Source: Ettlia oleoabundans
Taxonomy: Eukaryota; Chlorophyta; Chlorophyceae; Chlamydomonadales
DNA length: 27,221 bases
Direction: 5' to 3'
Assembly (NCBI GenBank): GCA_019693395.1
Contig: JAAMXP010003535.1
Location: forward strand, 1 to 27,221
Below, in pieces: positions 1-8,935 of this stretch. Both the position numbers and the translations under genes were made by a program. Position 1 is the stretch's first letter. The number at the start of each line of letters is the position of its first letter. The notes under the pieces are model-generated. The model had not been told where the DNA came from, did no database searches, and worked only from the letters and a program-made list of their open reading frames with translations.

Positions 1-78
1 GTGTTGAAGGGAGCTGATGTATATGACATAGGAGCTTTGCATGGGATCACTGGGCTTCCGCACTAGCGCAAGGACAAG

Positions 79-99
79 TACTTGCTTGCTTGCTTGCTA
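79..99. repeat. CTTG tandem microsatellite
   Basis: Four to five CTTG units in the MFS gene intron at the left window edge. Low-complexity slippage repeat with no evident function. Confidence 0.75.
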
Positions 100-216
100 A
101 CTGTCGCAAGCCACTGCGGTTGCTGACGAGTGCACCATGGCGGACGCAGCCACAAGTCAGTCATGAGAAGAAAGCCTTTCCATGGCCAGCGGCACGCGCT
201 TCAAGACCCCACTCAC

Positions 217-3200
217 CCTATGCCCATGAGCCAAGCCAGAGCAAAGAAGGCGACGTGGCGAGGGTTGGACAGCAGCCGGCGTATGCCGCCCCACACAGAC
301 AGCTGCTTGTCACTGGATGCAGCTGGTTGGTCGGCAGCCGGCGACGCTTTGTCACCCAGCTGGTCACTGCTGCTGTCATCACTATCAGTAGGATGCACCA
401 AGAGGCTGGGGCTGCCAGCTTGGCTGCCCTTGAGAGCAGCTGTGCCTGCTGGTAGCTGCAAACGGTCTTCCATGCTGGCAGCAGCAGCCGTTTTCACACC
501 CTGGGTGCTTCCACCGCCTGCCTGCGCCTGCCCAGCTTCTGCCAGCCTGAGCTGCGGTGATGAATGCCTGGCCGGCGGGGAGAAGAAGGCCCCGTCTGGA
601 CAGGAAAAAGGCGTAGATATAAGTAACCATGCATGGGAGGACGTGAGCGCAGCAGCTGCGGTACCTTTTGCTAGTTTCCCTCAGCCAAGGCACCTGGAAA
701 TTAGGCAGGTAACAAAATCTTTATGTTGCATGAATCAAGCCCACCTTCAAGCAGTTGTGGGTCGAAGCCGGTCAACGCTTGCGACGTGTTGCTGGCCTGC
801 TTCATCAGCGAGCCTTGCTGGAGCAGCAATGGCAGCTGTCCCTGATCTTCCACTGCAGCTGACGCTCCTGCGCCTGCTGCTGCACGCGGCGTGCTCAGCA
901 GGGGAGTTGCCTCGGATGTTGCTGTTTCTGAATTGTGTCGCAGCAGAGCAGAGCCGGGCTGGGCCCCAGCAATAGCAGCGTCTGGCCGAGGGAATGGCAT
1001 ATCAGGCGACGAGTTACCACTCGGAAAGTTGCTGCCGCTCTGCATGCTGACCACGCTGTAGAAGGCTGTGCTAGCTGCACTGGCAGTGCGAGCAAGAGGG
1101 GAGAGCTCTGCAGTGCCGCTGGCGCCATTTATGCCTGCAGGCAGGACGCCACGTGGCGTGCAGAGCGGGGAGCCTAGCCTGGGGCTGCGCAGCACTTCAA
1201 CGTCGCTCACTGCATTGTGCTGGCACCAGGAAAGTGAGGTTCTAACAGCCAGGCCGCCGCGGAGTACCCTCAGTGGGCTGCCAACAGCAGGGATGCACCA
1301 GTCCTCCGCCCCAGGGGCTGACCCAGCTGCTGCGTCCACAGATGCACCCGGGCGGGAGGCCTCTGCAGCGGGTGTTTTGGCGGGGGGGGTCTTCTCCACG
1401 GCAGCAGCGGCGCCTGCTGTGGTCAGCAGCAGGGTGAGCGGGGCGTTGAAAGTCTGCAGTGGGCGCCCGAAAGAGGAAGCTCATTGGGTAGATTTACGCC
1501 AAGCTAAGAGTTGTGCTTCGAGTGATACTTGTTCGTGTAAGCGCAGGATGGTATTAAGAGGAATTCCAAATGAAGGCCAATCGCATACGTGCAAAGTTGC
1601 ATTGAGCATGGCCAGTCGGACGGCCAGCAAGAAAGCCATCCAGCACGTCCGACAGAACTGCCACCTTGCCAGCAGCCCACCAAGCAGCAGCAGCGCTGTG
1701 TGCAAACTTAGCCACCCACGTCGACAATGCTTGCCTTGCTGGAGATACGCTCCGCAGAATCTGTACCAGCTGCCGCATCAGGCACCATCACCGCCAGCTC
1801 ATTGCCAGTCAGCTGAGGTGGCAGCTCAGTGTGTTGGTCCTCCTGGGACTTTGCCTTGCTTCCAGCTTGCGGCTGGCAGAGTTCCTCTGCATCTACCTGG
1901 CTGCTCAGCGGTCGTTTGCAGCCCAGCTCTGTATGGGGGACACAGGCAGGCAGGCAGGAAGGCAGGCAGGAAGGTGGGCAATGGTAGGCAAACGGGGCTA
2001 CATTGCAGCGCAGGTATTGCAACAGGCGTTCAGAAGGTTGGGGGGGGGGGCAGCATCTTAAACAAGCGCTGCATGATAACAACCCTGCCCGTCATGCCCA
2101 TTGCTAAGTAAATAGAGAAGCAATTAGCTCACCACTGAGTGGCAGCAGGACAAGGGGCAGGATTGACAGCAGGGTGAATCCAGAGTAGGCGGCAATGCTG
2201 AACGGCACGCCCCATCGGCCCACCAACAAGCCGCTGAGCGGTGCCATCCCTGCAGTTTGGGCAGACAAGGGTTCTCAATTATGGTGGCAGGAGGCCTTGT
2301 AAGCATCGTGGCAGGTGTTCCCCGGGAAATGGGTGGTGGGCTTGCAGCTATTACAGCACATTGCAACGTGTGGGAAAGACCTTATGAAACTGGCGTTGGT
2401 GTGGTTAAGTGAGATGGGTTCCGCACATCCTTTCCGAGCTGCTGACATTAGCGCCTTGACACCTTGACCGACCCCCATTAGCTCCTGCTCACTCAGTCAC
2501 GCCTCCCGGAGGGCCTGGCAGCCTGGCAGGGCGGCCAGCCCGCTCACCTCCCCATGCCACAGAGGCGAATATCCTGGTGCGGGCGTATCCCGCGGCATCC
2601 GTTGAGCCCACGATGGCAGCATCAGTGATGACCATGAAGGGAGAAGTGCAAGCCTCTGACACTAGGACCAGCAGCAGGTGCACAACAAAGCCGTGCAGCA
2701 ATGCCATGCACCCTCGAGTAGCTAAGGTGAGGATGTAGGTCGCTACGGTGATGGAGAAGTGCCAGCTCCGCGAGTCCGCTATACCCACCAGCAGCTGCCC
2801 TGCATCCGGCAAGGGAGCACAGCTGTGGAAGGTCCCGACAACTTGGCCGGGCTCCGGCGGCGGGAGCATGCAAGGAGCTTTGCATGGCACAATGGCAACA
2901 GAGTGGGCAGTTGGTGGGCCACCTGGCCATTTAACCAAGAGCAGTGATGGGGCTGCTGGTGTTGAGCCTCAAGGAGTGGGATGGCTTACAGGTAGTGGGG
3001 TGGCCACCTGTGAGGTGGGTGTGCTTACCGCTGATGGAGCAGACAAACGGGCGCACAGCAGAGAGGAACCCGATTTGCGCTCCAGAAAAGCCCTCAGCGC
3101 GCCAGAGTATGGGAAGGTACGGTTGGACAAACACGAGCCCAGCATTGTCTGGAGCATGCCAGGAAACCAGGAACAGGGTTTTCACCCATGGCACTCTGCA

Positions 3201-3337
3201 GAAATGGTGCATGGCACAAGGCGGGTGGTGCAGGCGGGTGCGACGGCAGGCCTCCGCTGTAACGGCGCTCCATCAGCGGCCTACCACTCACGCAGAAAGA
3301 AGTACAATGCGGCGGAGTGCCTCCTTGAAGACCGCAT
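217..3337 (-). CDS. MFS_1_like (MFSD6-type) transporter, 3' end beyond the left edge
   Basis: Multi-exon gene for a multi-pass membrane transporter of the major facilitator superfamily; substrate unknown. Likely exons, in transcription order: 3337-3292, 3148-3029, 2799-2548, 2249-2133, 1928-1720, 1453-745, 517-217. Introns 1-4 are all phase 1 with GT-AG ends. The start is the ATG at 3337, eight codons after an in-frame TAG. The N-terminus reads ALYFFLHNAGLVFVQPYLPI, then GAQIGFLSAVRPF, the pattern of TM1 and TM2 in MFS_1_like proteins. Exon 3 has further helices and the stretch MVITDAAIVG; exon 4 ends in a helix near LLSILPLVLLPL. About 390 Ser/Ala/Pro-rich residues without membrane character follow, then helix 7 (RHVAFFALAWLMGIG), where a GTGAGT donor sends the gene past the window edge. 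The exon 5/6/7 junctions are the least certain. Family assignment is by pattern recognition. Confidence 0.75.
1941..1980. repeat. GGCA/GGAA microsatellite
   Basis: Tandem GGCA units broken by GGAA units, lying in the MFS gene intron just upstream of the acceptor at 1929. On the transcribed strand it is a C/T-rich tract, so it may serve as the polypyrimidine tract of that acceptor. A run of about 11 G follows at 2040-2050. Confidence 0.8.
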
Positions 3338-3662
3338 GGCGCGCGTTGCAGAAAGTGCCTAGCCGCCTGGCCCCTTGGGCGGCTCGACACTGGTGCCAAA
3401 CGGTTGAGTTGATGAAGCGTAAAATAATACGGGGGCGTTAAAATGCGGCACCAGCGGAAGCAGGTACGCGCTGCAGCCGGCGGTGGTTCGGCGACGTCCG
3501 GCGAAGCAGCAGAGTCGAAAACCAGCGTAAAGTTGCTGTGGATCGCTCAACTCGGCCGTTCAAATGTGTATTGGAGACGCCAGCCTGGCGCTTGCAGCAG
3601 GTGTTGTGGGCGCCAAGGTTCGGCATGCTGTGCGGAATCCAGGGGGTGAGCAGTGCCTTGCA

Positions 3663-3667
3663 TTACA
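3663..3667 (-). terminator. TGTAA poly(A) signal for the MYND gene
   Basis: The minus strand reads TGTAA, the canonical chlorophyte polyadenylation signal, about 250 nt downstream of the MYND-gene stop at 3916 and before the MFS gene start at 3337. The spacing matches similar signals behind the other genes here. Confidence 0.5.
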
Positions 3668-3915
3668 AGAAACGGAAAGCAGCAGGCCCATATGCGCGGT
3701 CACTACACACTAGTATGGTACAATGGCAGAGGCAGCCAGCAAGATGACAAAGCACGGCACTAGTGGAGGAGGCTGCATGGGAACACGTATGCAAAGACCT
3801 CTGCTTGCCCTTAAAACGATGCCTGTCGCTAGCAGACAGATGAAGAAAAAGAGGTAGAAAAGGGAGGTGAGACAACTCAAAGCACACTAGGCTTCAGGTT
3901 TGCTTCAAATGCATC

Positions 3916-5270
3916 TCATGTCTGCGCCAGCATTGCGCACATCCGCTTGTGGCCGCCCTGCTTCCAATTGGCAGTCGCACAGGCAGTACCGCAGTACCAC
4001 ACAGCGCGGCAGCCAGCGCATTTCTTGCTGCCAATGCCCTCGCATGCTACGGGGCCACCTTCACCGCCCAGGTTGGGGCAGCGCAGGTAGGCGCAGCTGC
4101 GTGTGGCTGCTGCCCTCGCTGACTCCAGCTGAATGGCCTCTTGCTCCTGGGGCTCAATCCACAGCGCTGCAAGTGCCTGAGCCAGCCCAGCATCTGCCGG
4201 CACAACCCCCCTCTGGCAGCGGTGGAGGGCTCCTAGTGTGGGTGACGGCGGCTCCCATCTATCCCGCCAGTCTGGTACCTGCCCTAGGCCTTGCAGCGCA
4301 TTATTGATTGCAGTAACATGCGCTACCCGCCGCTCAGCATCATCATCCTCAGCAGCATCACCGCTCCTGCCGCTGCCACCGCCGCGGAAGCTGAGCTTTT
4401 CTATCCTCTTGGCCTCTGCTAGGCCAGTTGCCTCTAGATTGCTGCACCGGATGTAGATTGCTGTCAGCAGTTCCTGGAACTGCAAACAGATGGCAAATGT
4501 AAGGTGTGGAAAACTACGGGTTGTGTTGGCCAAATGGCTCATGTCTCAAAGTTTGATCACAGTTTGGCCGAAGGGTCTTTGTTAGAAGGAGCACAAGCAC
4601 GTAGCAGTTGAGAAATGATCTAGCATAAAATTGCACAGCTGCTTGCCCTGTGCTGCATCATTAGTCGAAATGCACGCCTCCTCATAGGGAGGTGTGCGGC
4701 CGAGGTTCCAGGCAAGGACAGCTGAGCAACTGCAGCAGCAAGTACTCACCACTTTCTCTTCTGGGGTTGCCAGGTGGCGCACACACGCCTGCTGGAGCGC
4801 CGCCAGACCATCCGCCAACAGGCCGAGGTGAAAAGCAGAACAACGTAGTGTGGCAGGTACATTACATCTCGTATCATCCCTTGCAAATGGTTGGCTAGTG
4901 AACAGAGTTTGTCGCGGGCCTCCTGCTGGAAGCAAACACGCAAGGCAAAAATGCAACCATACATGCACTGACGTGTCTAGAATCATGCTTGAAAGAGTCA
5001 TGCAGCCAACAGGGGGGCTTGGCAAGGCTGCCCAAGCTCTTCACCTCAGCGGCAGCTAGATGGAAGCTCACCTCCCATGCCTGCCGGTTGCAGCTGTAGA
5101 ATGCGGCAAGGACCTGTTCTGGCCGCATTCTGTGTTGGCAGGCAGCAAGACCAGGCGACGGTGTAAACCAGCTGGATTTGGAAGCCGCTCTTGAGCCTGT
5201 CCCGAGGCAGCCCCGCCTTGCTGGCCAGTACAGGCAGTGCCTGCGCTTGTGCCGCGGCCATGCCTTGCAT
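3916..5270 (-). CDS. MYND zinc-finger protein, C-terminal exons
   Basis: The last exon (4479-3916, 187 codons plus TGA) ends in a MYND-type zinc finger, a protein-interaction domain. Its pattern is C-x4-C, then KKCAGC, WYCGTAC and W-x4-HKRMC close to the C-terminus. The region before it is acidic and helical (LTAIYIRCSNLEATGLAEAK). Upstream exons joined in frame: 4791-4750, phase 0 at both ends, donor GTGAGT; 4925-4866, reading QEARDKLCSLANHLQGMIRD; and an exon ending at 5072 that reads PEQVLAAFYSCNRQAWE. Farther up, 5261-5172 codes an Ala/Gln-rich stretch starting MAAAQAQALPVLASKAGLPR, but the frame does not run cleanly into the exon ending at 5072. The ATG at 5261 (or 5270) may be a true start, or this may be the 3' part of one gene continuing to 8327. 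MYND proteins bind proline-rich partners; no catalytic domain such as SET is visible. Confidence 0.78.
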
Positions 5271-5545
5271 TCGCCTGCTTGCAAAGGACACAACAAGGTA
5301 CGATGACCGGAAACATATGAGGAAGACCCAGCAACGCGCTGCAATCATGCCTACTTTGTGCACACAACTACTAATATCACCCAGTTCCGCATGATGCAGC
5401 GCTTTACTACAGTCCACTCAAGGCTGACGGGTAGATCCTTTTAAGAATGCAAGTATGACACAAAGTGTTATAGCGCCAATCCTTGGTGGTGATTCAAAAA
5501 GACCCAAGAACATGCTTACCTTTTCATAGGTCAATGTTCACTTGA

Positions 5546-8327
5546 ACTTCCGTGCAGCAATGATGCGCGATAGGCCAATTGATTGACTTCAAACGCCTCC
5601 TGAAAGATGGTCCGTCCAACAGCTGCCACCCACTGCCAGTCTGCCAGGAAGGGCATGGCCTGCAGCTGTGCAGCTTGCGAGGCCGCCCAGTGCACCAAGC
5701 AACACACTTTTGTTTATTTAATCAAGGTTGTTGAATTGTTTGAATTGATATAGGTAGTGTGCACCTGCCACATCTGCAGCGCTGACTTGAGCGGTGTCTG
5801 CAGGGATTCATTGGGTGCGTAATCTGCGATGGCACCGTGGTGGAAGGCAGCAGGGAGTTGGCTGACCCAGAGTTCCATGATGACCGACGCCAACTGGGAG
5901 CTGGCAGGTGCTGCATTCCCACCCATCGGGATGCTGCCTGGGAAGTCTTGGATGCTGGCAGGTGGGCGCTGGCTCCAGCTGCAGAAGCAGTGGCAGCAGC
6001 CGCAGGCATGCGTCCGCTGCAGCGCGCCAGTCTTCCCGATGCTGCCTGTCCCTCAGAATAGCTGTGGGGTCACAAGCGGCAGCTGCAGCAGGAAGTATAT
6101 GTAGTACACCGTCCTGGCCAGCTCATCTTCCCAGTGAGGCCTGCTCTGCACCTTCTTGCTGCTCAGAAGCCTCAGGGCTCCTGTCACAACCGGGAGGAAG
6201 CGGTGGATTGCCGCTACCGCCTGGGCAATCCTGGGGTCCAGGGATGCATTGCGGGGGCCTGCTTGCAACGCAAACAGCAGAAGCTCCGCGGGAAACTGAG
6301 CAGTCAGCTTCATGGCACAGTAACAGACCGGCAGGCGCAGCTCAAAGTCCACCTCCGCCTCCGCTGCAAGCAGCAGCCGCAGCGTGGCAGACAGCCGGTC
6401 CAACACCTGTGCGCCAAAAGATGGCTCTTCCATGCCCCGCGTCACAGCCGGCATAAAATCTGGGCTTGCAGTGCACCGCAGCGCATATCGCAAAGTGCCC
6501 CAAAGCAAATCCCTACCTTCGCTGCTCCTCATTAGCCTTGCAGCCGGCCTGCTGCTCCACCACTGCTGCTGCTGCCGCTAGGCTGCCGCTGTCCTGGCTG
6601 GCGCTACCAGAGGCGCCTTGGCTGCCGCCACTGCCAGGGCTTGTCCACAGAAGTAGCACCGCTGTATCGATTGTGCGCAGCATCGGCGCCAATCAATCCA
6701 GCTGAGTTTCCACATCTGCTTCCAGCGCCTGCTGAAAGTCCCCAAAGCTCTCACACAGGGTCAGCATGTCTACCAGGCGCAACAGCTGGTTGCCTGCCTT
6801 CTCCAGCATGAGGCCTGGGCTGCGCTCTCCTACACGCAGCCAAGCTGAGAGGAAAATATCAGAAGGCTGTCATCACACACTCATGCACAGCTATGTCGGG
6901 TATGCAGGATGGCAATGTCAAGTAAGCTGCCAGCCTGCCACAAGCTGGCAGCCTGCACCCACCTGTAGGGATGTCATCTTGCAAGCGCTTGAATGCCCTG
7001 CCCACTGCAGCAAGCCACGGCAGCAATATTGCCTCAGGCCTGGCTGCAGTGCTGCAGATCCTGGATAAGATGGCGCTCCCGCCTGGGACGGGATCGCTAT
7101 CATCAGCTGTATCACATTCTGTGCTGCCTGAAGCTGAGGATGCAGCACTGCAGCCAGGCCTGAGGCAATATAAACCTGCCGCTTCTGGTCAGCTTCCATG
7201 CGCAGCAGCAGCTGCTTGCCAGCCCCAAATATCAGTTCTAGGGCTCCCGATACCAGGGTTAGCACGCAATGCTCAGCATGCACATGGCACTGCTCGGTGA
7301 CCGGCACACAGATATTCACCGCTACCACGGCTGCCGCAAATAAGTCGATCGCTGCGAATTGCATGTAGTCCTCCGCTTGGGGAGCTGCCAGAAGTGCAGG
7401 GTGAAGCCATTTGAAAAGCTTTCCAGCTCTTACTACCAGTCTGCAAAAGCAGCAAACGCGGGACTACACAGAGGCAGTTGCAGATGCCTCACAAGTGCTA
7501 CTGGCAAGCCGACCAGCCAGGAGTACTGCCGCCCACCAGTGCCCACATGTGTGCTAATTGGGTGCGGCATTGGTTTCCTTCGTGATAGAGGGCCCTGCTG
7601 AGCCTGCTGAGGCAGGGGCATCTTCTTGCCTCTGAGCCTCACACTGCCTCTGTGTGCTGCTTGAGCTAGCCTGAGCAGCTACTTTGAGCAGACCCGCCCA
7701 CCCTCCCTGTCTGCTCACCAGTCCTTGCAGCGGTGCTGTGGAGCGCTCGTCACTGGGCACCCATCCTTGCAGGGATTGTTTGGGGCGCTCATCACTGGAG
7801 GTGGGGGGCAACCCTGCAGCAGCAGGCGGGAGGAGGGAGCAGGCGGCACAGGCAACAGTCAGTTGGATGGCAGTTAGCCGCCTGCAGCAGTTGTACAAAT
7901 CCCCATCCATTCATTATGGCTTGCTCAAGCATTGAAAGCAGAGGCGGTGCAAATAGACCGAGTGGCAGGGAAGTGAATGGGAAGCGATCAGAGAGGGCTG
8001 AGCACGGAGGCTGGCTTGCTGCCAGCCACGGTGGCAGCCACGTCAGAGCACTCTATCTACTGAGTTTGGAATCCCCGAGACGTTCAACGCAGCAGACAAG
8101 CCCCGTCCCCCTACAAGAGAACTCAGTTTAGCTCTGTTTCAAGAGGAGCAGGCGGCATACCTTTCCGCCGTCTTCTGCGTGACCTTGTTGCTCGTCTCTT
8201 GCAAAGGCATAAGCTCGCCGAGCAAGTCATTCGCATCGGACAGCAATGGGATGCCCTCGCCCTGTACACGGGCCTTTAAGTTCACCAAGAGACCCTCCAA
8301 CTCCCTCAACGCCGTTCGCCACTTCAT
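5546..8327 (-). CDS. Unrecognised alpha-helical protein, probably the N-terminal part of the MYND gene
   Basis: A chain of exons whose phases match: 8327-8161 (start ATG at 8327, reading MKWRTALRELEGLLVNLKAR, coiled-coil-like), 7881-7645, 7440-7116 (EDYMQFAAIDLFAAAVVAV), an exon ending at 6963 (ILLPWLAAVGRAFKRLQDDI), 6844-6755, 6661-6517, 6464-6074 (130 codons, rich in Leu/Ala), then an exon near 5960-5790 (IMELWVSQLPAAFHHGAIAD) and one at about 5700-5546 that reads LADWQWVAAVGRTIFQEAFE and meets TGA at 5546. The content is Leu/Ala-rich helices without a domain I can name, resembling armadillo-like or other solenoid proteins. No poly(A) signal was seen between 5546 and 5270, and the strand is the same, so fusion with the MYND exons downstream is likely; two separate genes remain possible. 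Junctions around 7116-7056, 6074-5980 and 5760-5700 are unresolved. Confidence 0.55.
7026..7171. repeat. Perfect 31-bp inverted repeat (7026-7056 and 7141-7171)
   Basis: The 31 bases at 7026-7056 are the exact reverse complement of 7141-7171, separated by 84 bases. Both arms lie in or beside coding-like sequence of the helical gene: one arm reads around YIASGLAAVL and the other around TAARPEAI in minus-strand frames. The pre-mRNA could fold into a 31-bp hairpin. Confidence 0.95.
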
Positions 8328-8612
8328 CGCGCTTGTTACAACTGAGTCAGCGCAAACGGGCGTAGGAAGAGAGACAGAGAGAAGCAAGGAAGGCACACAT
8401 GGCGACAGGCAGTACGCCCTGTACGGTGGCGACACTAGGTGCTGGTAATCGCTGCTTTGGGGGCCGGCTCTTATGGGACACCACCACGAGCCGCACAGGC
8501 GCTCTATATCCAAAAAGCCATGTGGTTCACCTATTTACACATTTAAAAACCGTTCAGTTCTGTGCGCAGTCAAACCAAAGAGTTTTCCGCATAGCATAAC
8601 CGACAGCAAGCT

Positions 8613-8617
8613 TTACA
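8613..8617 (-). terminator. TGTAA poly(A) signal for the JmjC gene
   Basis: Minus-strand TGTAA about 320 nt downstream of the JmjC stop at 8936 and upstream of the next minus-strand start at 8327. Assigned from its position and the known chlorophyte signal. Confidence 0.5.
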
Positions 8618-8935
8618 AATAATGGTGGCATCTGATGTGGCGTTATGGCTGCCAGTCGATGCCTGCTACATGCAGGCCGCAGCTGATCACGTGACAGCCT
8701 ACAACAGAAACCAAGCTGACAGCATCGTGCAAAGCGCACAGCTTGCAACCTATTCTGCCAGAGAAAAAACAGTGGTGAACTAGCAGGTTGAAGCATCCCC
8801 GCATCGGGAGAGCTTCAGCAAGGGGGATAGTGCTGGACCAGCTACCGATCAAACTTGGGGTGCAGCGGTCAAGGCCAGAGTTGGGCAAGGCAAGGCAAGC
8901 GCCCACAGAACATGCAGGAGACGCAGTAAAGCAGC

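Noticed and set aside
130..975. Plus-strand ORF of 281 codons
   Set aside because: Antisense shadow of the MFS loop exons at 217-517 and 745-1453.
1068..2111. Plus-strand ORF of 347 codons
   Set aside because: It runs antisense across several MFS exons and introns; its composition mirrors GC-rich codons of the real strand and it shows no domain.
4582..5025. Minus-strand ORF of 147 codons read as one exon
   Set aside because: Contains the predicted introns of the MYND gene; only the parts at 4750-4791 and 4866-4925 fit splice phases.
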